From CAYPTY01 sp964413935 (GTDB taxonomy: Bacteria; Bacteroidota; Rhodothermia; Balneolales; Balneolaceae), in the NCBI GenBank assembly GCA_964413935.1, contig CAYPTY010000003.1, forward strand, positions 62,001 to 126,000: DNA of 64,000 nucleotides. The letters run 5' to 3'. The notes beneath the pieces are model-generated. The model saw only the letters and a program-made list of their open reading frames with translations, made no database searches and had not been told where the DNA came from. Position numbers and translations under genes: made by a program. This document shows positions 40,140 through 49,567 of the stretch, piece after piece; the stretch's first letter is position 1; every line of letters starts with the position of its first letter.

Positions 40140-42245
40140 TTAATCTGGCTTTTCCATCAGCGCTTTACGGGAAAGTCTGAGTTTTCCGCCATGTTCAACC
40201 TTTAGCAGTTTAACATCGATTTCATCACCAATGGTGAGATAATCGGAAACTTTGTCGATGCGTTTGTGATCGATTTCGGATATATGAAGCAGTCCTTCTT
40301 TACCGGGCACGATTTCAATAAAAGCACCAAAGTCTTTTATGGACCGAACCACTCCGCGATAGGTGGCACCTTCATCCAGCTGTCCGGAGATCGCTTTGAT
40401 ACGATCCTGGGCTGCTCTGGCATTATCCAGGTTTTCTGATGCGATGGTAACCACACCGGTTCCATCCGGGGCTTCCTCGATCACGATTGTGGTGTTGGTC
40501 TCTTTCTGAAGGGTCTGTATCACCTTTCCGCCCGGGCCGATAACCGCACCGATGGAATCGTTCGGAATTTGCATCTGCAGAATCTGAGGCGCGTACTGAG
40601 ATAGCTCAGGTCTGGCTTCTGTGATAGATTCAGACATGGCATCCAGAATGTGGAGACGACCTTTATGCGCTTGCTCAAGGGCTTCTTCCAGCACTTCAAA
40701 GCTGATACCCTGAACTTTCATATCCATCTGACATGCCGTGATACCATCGGCAGAACCAGCGGTTTTAAAGTCCATATCGCCCATAAAATCTTCTTCTCCG
40801 CGAATATCAGAGAGCACTACGGTATTTTTTTCGCCTACAATCATACCCATAGCAATACCGGCAACTGGTTTCTTAAGAGGTACACCGGCATCCATCAGGG
40901 CCAGTGAACCGCCGCAAACAGAAGCCATGGATGAAGAACCATTGGATTCTGTGATATCAGAGATGATCCGAACCACATAACCGAATTCTTCGAAGGAAGG
41001 CATCATTTTCTTGAGTGCGCGTTCTGCCAGATGGCCATGACCAATTTCACGTCGGCCCGGACCGCGAAGGAAACCGGCCTCACCAACCGAGTATGGAGGG
41101 AAATTGTAGTGGAGCATGAAGGTCTTGGCTTCCTGATCAAACAGGGTATCCACTGATTGTTCATCCCGCTTGGTACCCAGTGTAGCCGTTACAATGGCCT
41201 GAGTCTCACCACGGGTGAAAATTGCGGAACCATGAGTACGTGGCAGGAAGCTGACTTCCGTCCAGATATCCCGGATATCGGTTGGAGTACGACCATCAAT
41301 GCGACGGCTGTCTTCCAGAATCATGTTACGCAGATGGTCTTTCTCAATTTTACTCAGGGTGTTATGCAAATCCCCCATCTGCTCTTCAAATTCTTCTTCA
41401 AGTGCTTCGACTACCTCCACTTTGATATCGCGGATGCGGTCATTGTATTCTTCTTTACCCAGGCCGGTATGCACTACTTCTTTGATGCGCTCATCCGCCA
41501 TTGACATTACTTTTTCAACCAGCGCTTCATCCGGCTGATGCAGTGTAAATTCACGCTTTTCCTTACCGAACTCTTTTCGGAGCTCTTCCTGGAACTGGCA
41601 AAGCTTAACAATGGCTTCATGGGCTGCTTTAATGGCCTCCAGCATGGTTTTTTCTGAGATCTCTTCCATCTCACCCTCAATCATGAGAACGGAGGATTCC
41701 GTCCCGCCCACAATCATATCAATCTCGCTCTCAGCAAGCTCCGAGATGGTAGGATTGATCACAAAATCACCATTGATGAGCCCAACCCTAACTTCGGCCA
41801 TTGGACCGTCAAAAGGAATATCAGACAAATGAATGGCAGCTGATGCTCCCACTCCGCCGAGTACGTCGCCGTCATTTTCATTATCGGATGAGATCACATA
41901 AGAAATGACCTGTGTGTCGTTGTAATACCCTTTAGGAAAAAGGGGTCTGAGGCTGCGGTCAATTAACCGGCTGGATAAAATTTCTTTTTCGGAGGGTCTT
42001 CCCTCTCTTTTCATGAAACCGCCCGGAAATCGCCCCGCTGCGGAAAATGACTCCCTGTGGTCAACGGTTAGCGGGAAAAAGTCCTGTCCCGGTTTGGGTT
42101 CCTGAGCACTAACAGCTGTACAAAGTACAACGGTATCTCCCATTCTAACCAGTACAGACCCGTTGGCCTGTTTTGCGATTCGCCCTGTTTCAATGGACAG
42201 AGTTTTGCCCGGAGCGAATTCTACTGTTCTGTATTCTGCTTTCAT
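40140..42245 (-). CDS. pnp: Polyribonucleotide nucleotidyltransferase
   Basis: A 701-residue 3'-5' phosphorolytic exoribonuclease of the RNA degradosome. Two RNase PH domains (about 1-215 and about 320-540) show FPGGFMKREGRPSEKEILSS and RRIDGRTPTDIRDI. The catalytic region of the second contains VSLPRTHGSAIFTRGETQA in the form FLPRTHGSAIFTRGETQA. The KH domain is at about 555-610 (IGAVIGPGGKVIQ) and the S1 domain at about 620-695 (YRGVVRSIKDFGAFIEI). It is complete and of standard length. It lies after rpsO as in many bacteria, but with a terminator between them. Confidence 0.97.
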   Translation of the reverse strand: MKAEYRTVEFAPGKTLSIETGRIAKQANGSVLVRMGDTVVLCTAVSAQEPKPGQDFFPLTVDHRESFSAAGRFPGGFMKREGRPSEKEILSSRLIDRSLRPLFPKGYYNDTQVISYVISSDNENDGDVLGGVGASAAIHLSDIPFDGPMAEVRVGLINGDFVINPTISELAESEIDMIVGGTESSVLMIEGEMEEISEKTMLEAIKAAHEAIVKLCQFQEELRKEFGKEKREFTLHQPDEALVEKVMSMADERIKEVVHTGLGKEEYNDRIRDIKVEVVEALEEEFEEQMGDLHNTLSKIEKDHLRNMILEDSRRIDGRTPTDIRDIWTEVSFLPRTHGSAIFTRGETQAIVTATLGTKRDEQSVDTLFDQEAKTFMLHYNFPPYSVGEAGFLRGPGRREIGHGHLAERALKKMMPSFEEFGYVVRIISDITESNGSSSMASVCGGSLALMDAGVPLKKPVAGIAMGMIVGEKNTVVLSDIRGEEDFMGDMDFKTAGSADGITACQMDMKVQGISFEVLEEALEQAHKGRLHILDAMSESITEARPELSQYAPQILQMQIPNDSIGAVIGPGGKVIQTLQKETNTTIVIEEAPDGTGVVTIASENLDNARAAQDRIKAISGQLDEGATYRGVVRSIKDFGAFIEIVPGKEGLLHISEIDHKRIDKVSDYLTIGDEIDVKLLKVEHGGKLRLSRKALMEKPD

Positions 42246-42320
42246 TCGTTCTTTCGTCTTTCGTCTTATTCTATGATTATAAAGCTCTCAACGCGATGCT
42301 GGGAGCAGCGACAGGATAAT

Positions 42321-42347
42321 AAAAAGGCACGAAATTTTCGTGCCTTT
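42321..42347 (-). terminator. Rho-independent terminator after rpsO
   Basis: A near-perfect palindrome, AAAGGCACGA / TCGTGCCTTT with a short AT loop, followed on the minus strand by a T run (A-run 42321-42325). It lies six bases after the rpsO stop. Confidence 0.9.
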
Positions 42348-42352
42348 ACCTG

Positions 42353-42622
42353 TTATTTTCTGATGCCTAATTCTTTGATGAGCTCGCGATATTTTTGAAT
42401 ATCCTTCTTCATCAGGTAGTTGAGCAGTCTTCTGCGTTTACCTACCAGTTTAAGGAGTCCGCGACGCGACGCGTGGTCTTTGGCATTTTCTTTGAGATGC
42501 TCGGTCAGATGATTGATGCGGTTGGTAAAAAGGGCAATCTGGCCTTCGGTTGATCCGGTGTTGGTAACGGTACCACCATGCTTGCTAAAAATTTCTTTCT
42601 TTTCTTCTGCTGTAATGCTCAT
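42353..42622 (-). CDS. rpsO: 30S ribosomal protein S15
   Basis: An 89-residue protein with the S15 pattern: RINHLTEHLKENAKDHASRR, GLLKLVGKRRRLLNYL and a final YRELIKELGIRK. It binds 16S rRNA early in assembly of the small-subunit platform. Standard length. It is framed by its own promoter (42668-42698) and its own terminator, so it can be made as a short separate mRNA. In other bacteria S15 represses its own translation through the mRNA leader. The leader here is about 40 bases and I cannot identify a matching fold. Confidence 0.98.
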   Translation of the reverse strand: MSITAEEKKEIFSKHGGTVTNTGSTEGQIALFTNRINHLTEHLKENAKDHASRRGLLKLVGKRRRLLNYLMKKDIQKYRELIKELGIRK

Positions 42623-42667
42623 TTAGTTGTTTTATTTCGAATGAGTATCGGTTTTATAATTAGCTTG

Positions 42668-42698
42668 CAAATATACATTTAAATCCATTAAGCGGCAA
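42668..42698 (-). promoter_or_regulatory. Bacteroidota-type promoter of rpsO
   Basis: Minus strand: TTG (42696-42698), 20 bases, TATATTTG (42668-42675), a perfect match to TTG-N19/21-TAnnTTTG. It begins five bases after the ribF stop. The predicted start is about 40 bases before the rpsO ATG. Confidence 0.8.
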
Positions 42699-42703
42699 TG
42701 CTT

Positions 42704-43648
42704 TTAATGCTCATTAAGACGGGTAAATAGGCCTCTGACGGTTTCTTCATCCTTTTTAAGCTGAGTGATCAGTTCATCCACTGCGCTGAATTTTCGCTCA
42801 TCCCGGATGCGCTTCAGAAATCGAACCTGCAGGGTTTTGCCATAAATCATTTCATCGAAATCCAGAATATGTACTTCCAGCGTCTGCTTTTCTTCACCGA
42901 AAGTAGGACGAATGCCAATGTTCATCATCCCTTCATGCCAATGCTCATCCACTCTCACCCTCACGGCATACACCCCATTTCTAGGGATAATTTTTTTGGG
43001 ATGCTCCGGATTCAGGTTTGCCGTCGGATATCCGATGGTGCGACCCCGTTCATCGCCGTGGATAACCACTGCATTCATCATTAGCGGGCGACCCAGCAAA
43101 TCGGCTGATTTCTCCACATCCCCTTCTTCCTTTAACAATCGGCGAACAGCTGAGCTGCTAATAATGAGGTCTCCCATCTCTTTCTTGGAAACCACATAGG
43201 CTTCAAAACCCAGTTCTTTTCCGGTGATTTCAACGGTTTCAATGGAGCCCTGCCGGTCTTTACCGAACTGATGATCGTAGCCAATCACAAATTCTTCCAC
43301 CCCAATTTTTTGATAAACAATATCCTCCACGAATTCACGGGAGCTCAGTAGTGAAAAGTCGCGGCTGAAAGGGATAATAACCAGTTCATCCACCCCCAGT
43401 TCATTCATGATTTCAGCACGTTCATGAATGGTTGTGAGCAGCTCAACGCTATCAATGGTCGGATTGATGATATCCCTTGGGTGGGGATCAAAGGTAATCA
43501 CCACACTTCGCGCATTACGGGCTTTTGCTTTACTGACAACGGTTTCGATCAAAGCCTGATGGCCCAGATGCACCCCATCAAAGGTGCCAACCGTAAGTAC
43601 CGTTTTGGGATCGTGCTCAACCTCTGATATGGGAACCACTTTGGTCAT
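42704..43648 (-). CDS. ribF: Bifunctional riboflavin kinase/FAD synthetase
   Basis: A 314-residue two-domain enzyme that makes FMN and FAD from riboflavin. The N-terminal FAD synthetase (nucleotidyltransferase) domain has VLTVGTFDGVHLGHQAL (about 14-30) and the conserved SSSAVRRLL. The C-terminal riboflavin kinase domain has GDERGRTIGYPTANL (about 199-213) and VYAVRV. Length is normal. It overlaps truB by four bases (ATGA), as in many bacterial translation operons. Confidence 0.96.
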   Translation of the reverse strand: MTKVVPISEVEHDPKTVLTVGTFDGVHLGHQALIETVVSKAKARNARSVVITFDPHPRDIINPTIDSVELLTTIHERAEIMNELGVDELVIIPFSRDFSLLSSREFVEDIVYQKIGVEEFVIGYDHQFGKDRQGSIETVEITGKELGFEAYVVSKKEMGDLIISSSAVRRLLKEEGDVEKSADLLGRPLMMNAVVIHGDERGRTIGYPTANLNPEHPKKIIPRNGVYAVRVRVDEHWHEGMMNIGIRPTFGEEKQTLEVHILDFDEMIYGKTLQVRFLKRIRDERKFSAVDELITQLKKDEETVRGLFTRLNEH

Positions 43649-44373
43649 GTCCAGTTTTCCTTGATTTCTTCAATCGGGATGGCTTCCTGAACCGGGAAGT
43701 CCCCGATTTTCGTTCTTCTCAGGTCACTCAGATAAGCTACCGAATTCAGGTTTCTTCCCAGATCATCCGCAATACTGCGAATATAGGTGCCTTTGGAACA
43801 TTTAATCTCAAGGCTCAGTACAGGAGCTTCCCAATCAAGAACCCGGGTTTCATAAATCTCTACCTCCCTTGCCTTGCGCTCAACTACTTCCCCTTTTCTG
43901 GCCAGTTTATACAGACGCTTACCATCTTTTTTCAGGGCAGAATACATGGGTGGCACCTGCTGAATTATTCCACTGAAATGCTGCTCCAGTTCACGCTCTA
44001 TGGCCTCAAGGCTAATATGTCCGGTATCGGCAAAGTTGGAGAACTCAGTTCCCAGATCAAAACTCGGTGTCCCTTTACCGAAGGTGATTTCAGCCACGTA
44101 GGTTTTGGCCTGAGCCTGTATCTGTTCGATGGACTTGGTTGCTCTGCCCGCGCAGATAACCAGCATACCTGTAGCCAGGGGATCCAGGGTTCCGGCATGT
44201 CCCACTTTTTTTATGCCGATGCGGCCTCTCAAGAGCTTGACAGCATGAAAACTGGACCAGTCTTTAGCCTTATCAACCAGAAAAATAGCTCCATCCTTCA
44301 GCTCAAGCTGCTGCCATTCTGGTTCAGACTTCGAAACTACCGGGAATGCAGTGTAATCCGGAGCCTGTGCCAT
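43645..44373 (-). CDS. truB: tRNA pseudouridine(55) synthase
   Basis: A 242-residue enzyme that makes pseudouridine 55 in the T-loop of tRNAs. The catalytic Asp is in KVGHAGTLDPLATGML (about 57-72). YKLARKGEVVERKAR and CSKGTYIRSIADDLGR are typical. The usual C-terminal PUA domain is short or missing, as in many Bacteroidota TruB proteins. It lies between rbfA and ribF in the standard order. Confidence 0.96.
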   Translation of the reverse strand: MAQAPDYTAFPVVSKSEPEWQQLELKDGAIFLVDKAKDWSSFHAVKLLRGRIGIKKVGHAGTLDPLATGMLVICAGRATKSIEQIQAQAKTYVAEITFGKGTPSFDLGTEFSNFADTGHISLEAIERELEQHFSGIIQQVPPMYSALKKDGKRLYKLARKGEVVERKAREVEIYETRVLDWEAPVLSLEIKCSKGTYIRSIADDLGRNLNSVAYLSDLRRTKIGDFPVQEAIPIEEIKENWT

Positions 44374-44376
44374 CGG

Positions 44377-44754
44377 CTATTCCTCTTCATCGGACGCTTC
44401 CGAATCCTTGCGCTGGGATTCCACCTTTTTAAACAGACTCTCCATCTTGTTCACATATTCGCTGGTATCGTCTACGTAGAAGTGCAGTTCCGGAATTTTT
44501 CGAACCTGATGTTTGATCCTGGCAGCCAGTATATGTCTGATCTGCTGAATGTGCTCGTCGATATGCTGAAATACCACTTTCTCATCCCTGCCGGGTGCAA
44601 ACACACTCAAATAAACTTTGGCAATGGATAAATCCGGGGTCATGCGTACCTGTGAGATGGTCACAAAGGTACCCTGTGGCTGATATTCCCGTTGTATAAT
44701 TTCGCCCAGGTCTTTCTGCAGCAGAGCACTGAGCCTTTCCATGCGGATGCTCAT
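44377..44754 (-). CDS. rbfA: 30S ribosome-binding factor A
   Basis: A 125-residue KH-fold protein that helps mature the 16S 5' end in late small-subunit assembly. MSIRMERLSALLQKDLGEII and ARIKHQVRKIPELHFYVDDT are the family ends. An acidic tail (DSEASDEEE) follows. It starts eight bases after infB, within the nusA-infB-rbfA-truB order. Confidence 0.95.
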   Translation of the reverse strand: MSIRMERLSALLQKDLGEIIQREYQPQGTFVTISQVRMTPDLSIAKVYLSVFAPGRDEKVVFQHIDEHIQQIRHILAARIKHQVRKIPELHFYVDDTSEYVNKMESLFKKVESQRKDSEASDEEE

Positions 44755-44762
44755 GGCGAAAC

Positions 44763-47558
44763 CTAATTATTGCTGTAGGTGTCTTCCAGCTTACGCTTCT
44801 CTTCAGTGATCACGTAGCTTTCAAAGACATCCCCAACCTTGATATCATTGTAATTTACGATGGAAATACCGCATTCATAACCGCTGGCTACTTCTTTCAC
44901 ATCATCTTTGAAGCGTTTCAGGGAATCGATGTTGCCGTCATAAATCACAACTCCATCTCTAATCACCCGAATCGGGTTATTGCGTTCAATTTTACCCTCG
45001 GTAACATAGCAGCCGGCAATGGTTCCAACTTTGGAAACCCTGAATACTTCCCGTACTTCCACGATACCGGCCATTTTTTCCTTGATTTCGGGTGATAGCA
45101 AGCCTTCAAGGGCATCTCTCACTTCATCCACTGCGTCGTAGATTACGCTGAACAGGCGGATATCAATTTCTTCGGACTCAGCCAGTTTGCGGGCCTGAGC
45201 TGTTGGTCGCACCTGGAAACCAATGATGATGGCTTCAGAAGCGGATGCAAGCAGAACGTCAGATTCGTTAATGGCACCTGCACCGGTGTGAATGATATTC
45301 ACGGCCACTTCTTCGTTGGAAAGTTTCTGCAAGGATCCGGACAGAGCTTCAATGGAGCCATCCACATCAGCCTTGATAATCAGATTCAATTCGGATACTT
45401 CACCCAGCGCCAGTCTTCTGGACAGATCATCCAGGGTAAGATGCTTGGTTTTACGCAGTGCCTGTTCCCTGCGAATCTGCATACGCTGGTTGGCAACCTC
45501 TTTGGAGGTTTTCTCATCCTTGGTTACTACCAGACGATCGCCGGCCTGAGGCATCTCGTCAAAACCCATCATCTGAATAGGTGTAGATGGACCGGCTTCT
45601 TTGATTCTCTTTCCGTGTTCGTCTTCCATAGCCCGGACTTTACCGCTCACCGGACCGGCAACAAAAGGATCCCCAACATTAAGGGTACCATTTTGAATCA
45701 ACACATTGGCCACAGTACCTTTTCCTTTATCCAGTTTGGCTTCAAGAACGATACCGACAGCTGGGCGATCCGGGTTGGCTTTCAGTTCCTGCAGTTCGGC
45801 CTCAATCAATACTTTTTCGAGCAGGTCATCTATACCGAAACCAGTCTTTGCGGATACTTCAGCAGCCTGATTACTTCCGCCCCATTCTTCCACAACTACA
45901 TCATAATCAGATAGCTGTTGCCGGATTTTATCGGGACTGGCTTCCGGTTTATCCACTTTGTTGATGGCAACCACAATAGGTACACCGGCTGCTTTGGCGT
46001 GATTGATGGCTTCAATGGTTTGAGGCATCACAGAATCGTCTGCGGCAACCACAAGGATAACGATATCCGTTACCTGAGCACCACGTGAACGCATGGCGGT
46101 AAACGCTTCGTGACCCGGTGTATCCAGGAAGGTGATGCGCTTATCGTTGTGCATCACTTCATAGGCACCTACGTGTTGGGTGATACCACCGGCCTCGCCT
46201 TCGGCAACTTTTGCTTCACGTATATAATCAAGCAGAGACGTCTTACCATGGTCAACGTGACCCATAACGGTAATGATGGGAGATCGGGGCAGCAGATCTT
46301 CTTCTTCGTCCTCTTCCTCAATCAGCAGGTCATCCACCAGCTCTTCAGCATCCACAAAATCCACTTCCTTGCCGTATTCACCGACAACCAGTTCGATGGT
46401 GGCGGCATCCAGACGCTGATTGATGGAGATCATCATCCCAATGCCCATGCATTTCATGATGATGTCGTTCACATTCACATTCAGAAGATCGGCGAGGTCG
46501 CTGGCCGTAATGAACTCAGTAACTTCCAGGATTCCTTCCTGCATTTCTTCCATCTCAGCCTGCTGCTGTGCAATCTCCTCCCTCTCTTCTTTACGCTGTC
46601 TTCTGCGTTTAGCTCTTTTGGATCCTACATTTGCTCCACCCTGCATAGCCTGCATGGTTTCACGCATTTTGCGTTCCACATCGGTTTCATCCACCCTGGC
46701 TTTGCGGGATGTTTTGCCCTTTTTCTTCTTGCGACGATCTTTGTTTTCCTCTTGTGAATCATCACTATCCGAAACATCCGGTGTTTGAGCTTCGGCCTCA
46801 TCCTGCTTTCGGTCTTTTCTGCGCTTTCTCTTTTTACGACGAACCGGTTTCTTTTCATCCTGGGTAAAGGAGGCTTTACCTAATACTTTGGGGCCTTTCA
46901 GTTTATCGGCTTTACCACGAATGATGCTTTCATCCTCAGCTTCAGCTACTTCTTCTTCCTCCTCGTCATCATCCTCTTCATCTTCTTCAGACTTTGTCTC
47001 AGCTTCAGCTACTTCTTCTTCCTCTTCCGGTTCCGATTCCTGCTCAGCTACTTGATCAGCTTCATTGGCTTCAGCCTCGGTTTCAGCAACCTCTTCTACC
47101 TCCTCTTCAGCGGCTTTCACCTCTATGTCAGGCTCTTCTTCCGGTTCTAGCTCCGGTTCTACCTGCTTCTGGCCATCTGCTTCATCCTGAGGTTCAAGAC
47201 TCGGTTCTACAGACTCCTGTTTTTTAGCTTCTGCTTCATCCTGAGGTTCAAGTTCATCCATGAGATCATCCATCGGCTCCAGGAAGCTGTCGACGGTTAC
47301 CGAGTCATTACGCTGATTCAACATGGCGTTCCGGCGATTCTCATATTCGTCTCTGGCCCGCTCATGTTCCAGACTCTTGGCTTTATCCTCGCCATAGATT
47401 CCTTCCAGGATGCCATACATTTCTGGCGTCACTTTGAAGTTTGGCTTATTGGAAACCTCAAATCCTTTTTCAGACAGTGCATCCACGATAGATTGTGTCG
47501 ACACATTGAACTCGGATGCGACTTTAAATAAAGGTTTTGGTCTGTTGTTTGGGGTCAT
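44763..47558 (-). CDS. infB: Translation initiation factor IF-2
   Basis: A 931-residue GTPase that brings fMet-tRNA to the 30S subunit. The IF2 N-terminal helix domain is at about 8-60. A long acidic, Glu/Ala/Gln-rich region with repeated LEPQDEA units spans about 95-215, and a Lys/Arg-rich segment (about 220-320) follows. The G domain starts near 428: GHVDHGKTSLLD, DTPGHEAFTAMR, NKVDKP. Domains II-IV, with the C-terminal tRNA-binding barrel, are intact. The acidic stretch carries near-identical DNA repeats (about 47160-47255). It sits between nusA and rbfA as usual. Confidence 0.97.
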   Translation of the reverse strand: MTPNNRPKPLFKVASEFNVSTQSIVDALSEKGFEVSNKPNFKVTPEMYGILEGIYGEDKAKSLEHERARDEYENRRNAMLNQRNDSVTVDSFLEPMDDLMDELEPQDEAEAKKQESVEPSLEPQDEADGQKQVEPELEPEEEPDIEVKAAEEEVEEVAETEAEANEADQVAEQESEPEEEEEVAEAETKSEEDEEDDDEEEEEVAEAEDESIIRGKADKLKGPKVLGKASFTQDEKKPVRRKKRKRRKDRKQDEAEAQTPDVSDSDDSQEENKDRRKKKKGKTSRKARVDETDVERKMRETMQAMQGGANVGSKRAKRRRQRKEEREEIAQQQAEMEEMQEGILEVTEFITASDLADLLNVNVNDIIMKCMGIGMMISINQRLDAATIELVVGEYGKEVDFVDAEELVDDLLIEEEDEEEDLLPRSPIITVMGHVDHGKTSLLDYIREAKVAEGEAGGITQHVGAYEVMHNDKRITFLDTPGHEAFTAMRSRGAQVTDIVILVVAADDSVMPQTIEAINHAKAAGVPIVVAINKVDKPEASPDKIRQQLSDYDVVVEEWGGSNQAAEVSAKTGFGIDDLLEKVLIEAELQELKANPDRPAVGIVLEAKLDKGKGTVANVLIQNGTLNVGDPFVAGPVSGKVRAMEDEHGKRIKEAGPSTPIQMMGFDEMPQAGDRLVVTKDEKTSKEVANQRMQIRREQALRKTKHLTLDDLSRRLALGEVSELNLIIKADVDGSIEALSGSLQKLSNEEVAVNIIHTGAGAINESDVLLASASEAIIIGFQVRPTAQARKLAESEEIDIRLFSVIYDAVDEVRDALEGLLSPEIKEKMAGIVEVREVFRVSKVGTIAGCYVTEGKIERNNPIRVIRDGVVIYDGNIDSLKRFKDDVKEVASGYECGISIVNYNDIKVGDVFESYVITEEKRKLEDTYSNN

Positions 47559-47617
47559 AAATGATTAAAAAACGTACTTGATTAACTTGTTAAACTAATA
47601 AAAAAGAAGGTGAATTA

Positions 47618-48877
47618 TTATCCCTCTTCCTCTTCAAACTCATAGGCGATTACTTTGATAATCTTTTCAGCCTGTTCCTCTTCGATTTTGCCTTCGGTTC
47701 GGCTCACAATTTCCTGGGCATCCAGTTCCAGCACGGCGCGTGCTGTATCACAACCGATTCCGTGCAGCATTTCAATGATTTCTTTTCCGAAATCATCTTC
47801 GAATTCCACCAGATCAATATCATCCTCTTCCTCCACTTCGCGGTATACATCGATTTCAATACCGGCCAGTTTGGAAGCCAGACGGATATTAACCCCGCCT
47901 TTACCTATAGCCTTGGATACCTCGTCGGCCGGTACCAGTACCTGCGCATGAGAACCATCCTCATTAAGCTCTACATTCAATACATTGGCCGGCTGCAGTG
48001 CCCGCTTAATGAATTCAATTTTATCCTCGGTGAAATTGATCACATCGATGTTTTCATTCTGAAGCTCGCGAACGATGGCATGGATACGAATTCCTTTCAT
48101 ACCCACGCAGGCACCAACCGGATCCACTCTTTCGTCATGAGAGAGTACTGCTACCTTGGAACGGTCACCCGGAGAGCGGGCAATGCGTACCAGTTCGATG
48201 ATGCCATCAAAAACTTCCGGAATTTCATTTTCAAAGAGGCGCTCCAGAAAGAGCTCAGAGGTTCTTGAAATAACCACTGTTGGATTACCATTACGCATGT
48301 GCACGCCAATCACAACCGCACGGATAGTATCGCCTTTGCGATACCGGTCTTTATAAATCTGCTCATTTTTCGGCAGCAGCAGTTCCACGCCATTATGATT
48401 CACCAGAATGTCTTTATTGTGGCGCACCTGATACACATCCCCAAGGATGATTTCGCCGACACGATCGCTGTACTCTTCGTAGATATTGTCTTTCTCAATC
48501 TCACGGATGCGCTGAGCCAACTGCTGACGCGCCATCATCACGGCACGGCGACCGAAATCCTCAATTGAAATCTCCTGTGCATACTCATCATAGAGCTCGA
48601 GATCCGGATCCAGTTTCTGCGCTTCTTCCAGAGCAATCTCTGCCACCGGGTCGGTCAATTCCTCTGTAGGAACCACTTCCCTTACATGCAGCATCTGAAT
48701 TTCACCACGGTCTGCATTCAGGATCACCTCAAAAGCATCGTCATTTTCATACTTCTTGCGGATCATGGTTCGAAATACATCTTCCAGGATGGACAGCAAC
48801 AGATCGCGGTCTATACCTTTATCTTTGGCAATTTCCGCGAAGGAGGAGATTATTTGTTTAGATAGATCGTTCTGCAT
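47618..48877 (-). CDS. nusA: Transcription termination/antitermination protein NusA
   Basis: A 419-residue RNA-binding elongation factor that affects pausing, termination and antitermination. Domains: N-terminal RNA-polymerase-binding (about 1-130), S1 (about 140-205, VGEIILGDVYQVRHN), and two KH domains (GACVGMKGIRIHAIVREL and SKAIGKGGVNIRLASKL), then a single helix-hairpin-helix near the acidic C-terminus (GIGCDTARAVLELDA). I use ATG 48877 (MQNDLSKQI), since the longer TTG frame adds an unrelated segment overlapping rimP. It starts 10 bases after the rimP stop. Confidence 0.96.
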   Translation of the reverse strand: MQNDLSKQIISSFAEIAKDKGIDRDLLLSILEDVFRTMIRKKYENDDAFEVILNADRGEIQMLHVREVVPTEELTDPVAEIALEEAQKLDPDLELYDEYAQEISIEDFGRRAVMMARQQLAQRIREIEKDNIYEEYSDRVGEIILGDVYQVRHNKDILVNHNGVELLLPKNEQIYKDRYRKGDTIRAVVIGVHMRNGNPTVVISRTSELFLERLFENEIPEVFDGIIELVRIARSPGDRSKVAVLSHDERVDPVGACVGMKGIRIHAIVRELQNENIDVINFTEDKIEFIKRALQPANVLNVELNEDGSHAQVLVPADEVSKAIGKGGVNIRLASKLAGIEIDVYREVEEEDDIDLVEFEDDFGKEIIEMLHGIGCDTARAVLELDAQEIVSRTEGKIEEEQAEKIIKVIAYEFEEEEG

Positions 48878-48887
48878 CGGTTTACGT

Positions 48888-49346
48888 TTAAAATACCGGT
48901 AAAATTTTGGTTTCGACGATGTCCGCAAAAGGGATTCTGAGCTGCTCGTTTTCTTTAATTTCGATTACGATAGCATCCTCTTCCACTTCTGAGATAATGC
49001 CTTCAGCGGTGTGATACTCGTCCTTTTTGTATTTAACTCGGGCTTTCTTGCCTTTATTCTTCGGGTACTGCCGCTGGTCAACCAATGGCTTGCCCAAACC
49101 CGGCGATGATACATTAAGCCTGTAATTGCCGTCGAATAGCTCATGAGCATCAATCTGAAAAGATAATTCGTTACTCATTTCAGCATATTCATCAAGGTTC
49201 AGAAAACGATCTTCAGCATCAATATATACCCAAACCACGGTCTCCTTACCGGATGGCTTAAGTTCTACATCCACTAAAATCAGTTCTTTATCATCCGCAA
49301 GGGATGAAGCCAGTTCCTTAATTTTTTCTATGGGGTCGTTCGACAT
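48888..49346 (-). CDS. rimP: Ribosome maturation factor RimP
   Basis: A 152-residue two-domain protein needed for 30S maturation. It has LILVDVELKPSGKETVVWVY in the N-terminal domain, the conserved NVSSPGLGKPLVDQRQYPKN and a C-terminal Sm-like barrel. I chose ATG 49346; the in-frame start further upstream overlaps the leader. It is the first gene of the rimP-nusA-infB operon, and a promoter lies at 49402-49432. Confidence 0.93.
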   Translation of the reverse strand: MSNDPIEKIKELASSLADDKELILVDVELKPSGKETVVWVYIDAEDRFLNLDEYAEMSNELSFQIDAHELFDGNYRLNVSSPGLGKPLVDQRQYPKNKGKKARVKYKKDEYHTAEGIISEVEEDAIVIEIKENEQLRIPFADIVETKILPVF

Positions 49347-49401
49347 ACCTGAATCTATAAAACAAAAAAAAGTGACCACCTCCCGGTGCTCACTGAGTCA
49401 T

Positions 49402-49432
49402 CAAATATAAGCTGATTTGTCCTGAATTACAA
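49402..49432 (-). promoter_or_regulatory. Bacteroidota-type promoter of rimP-nusA-infB
   Basis: Minus strand: TTG (49430-49432), 20 bases, TATATTTG (49402-49409). An exact consensus match. Transcription would start about 50 bases before the rimP ATG. Confidence 0.82.
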
Positions 49433-49567
49433 TGAAGCAGAAACCAATAGATTCCAACAGACTATGCCCGGCAGTTCACTTGAGGCTTAAATCAAATTTT
49501 TACGATTGAATTCCGGGGAATCTTTTATCATGTTGGTGCTGCTCAAATAAGAACTAATTATGTAATC

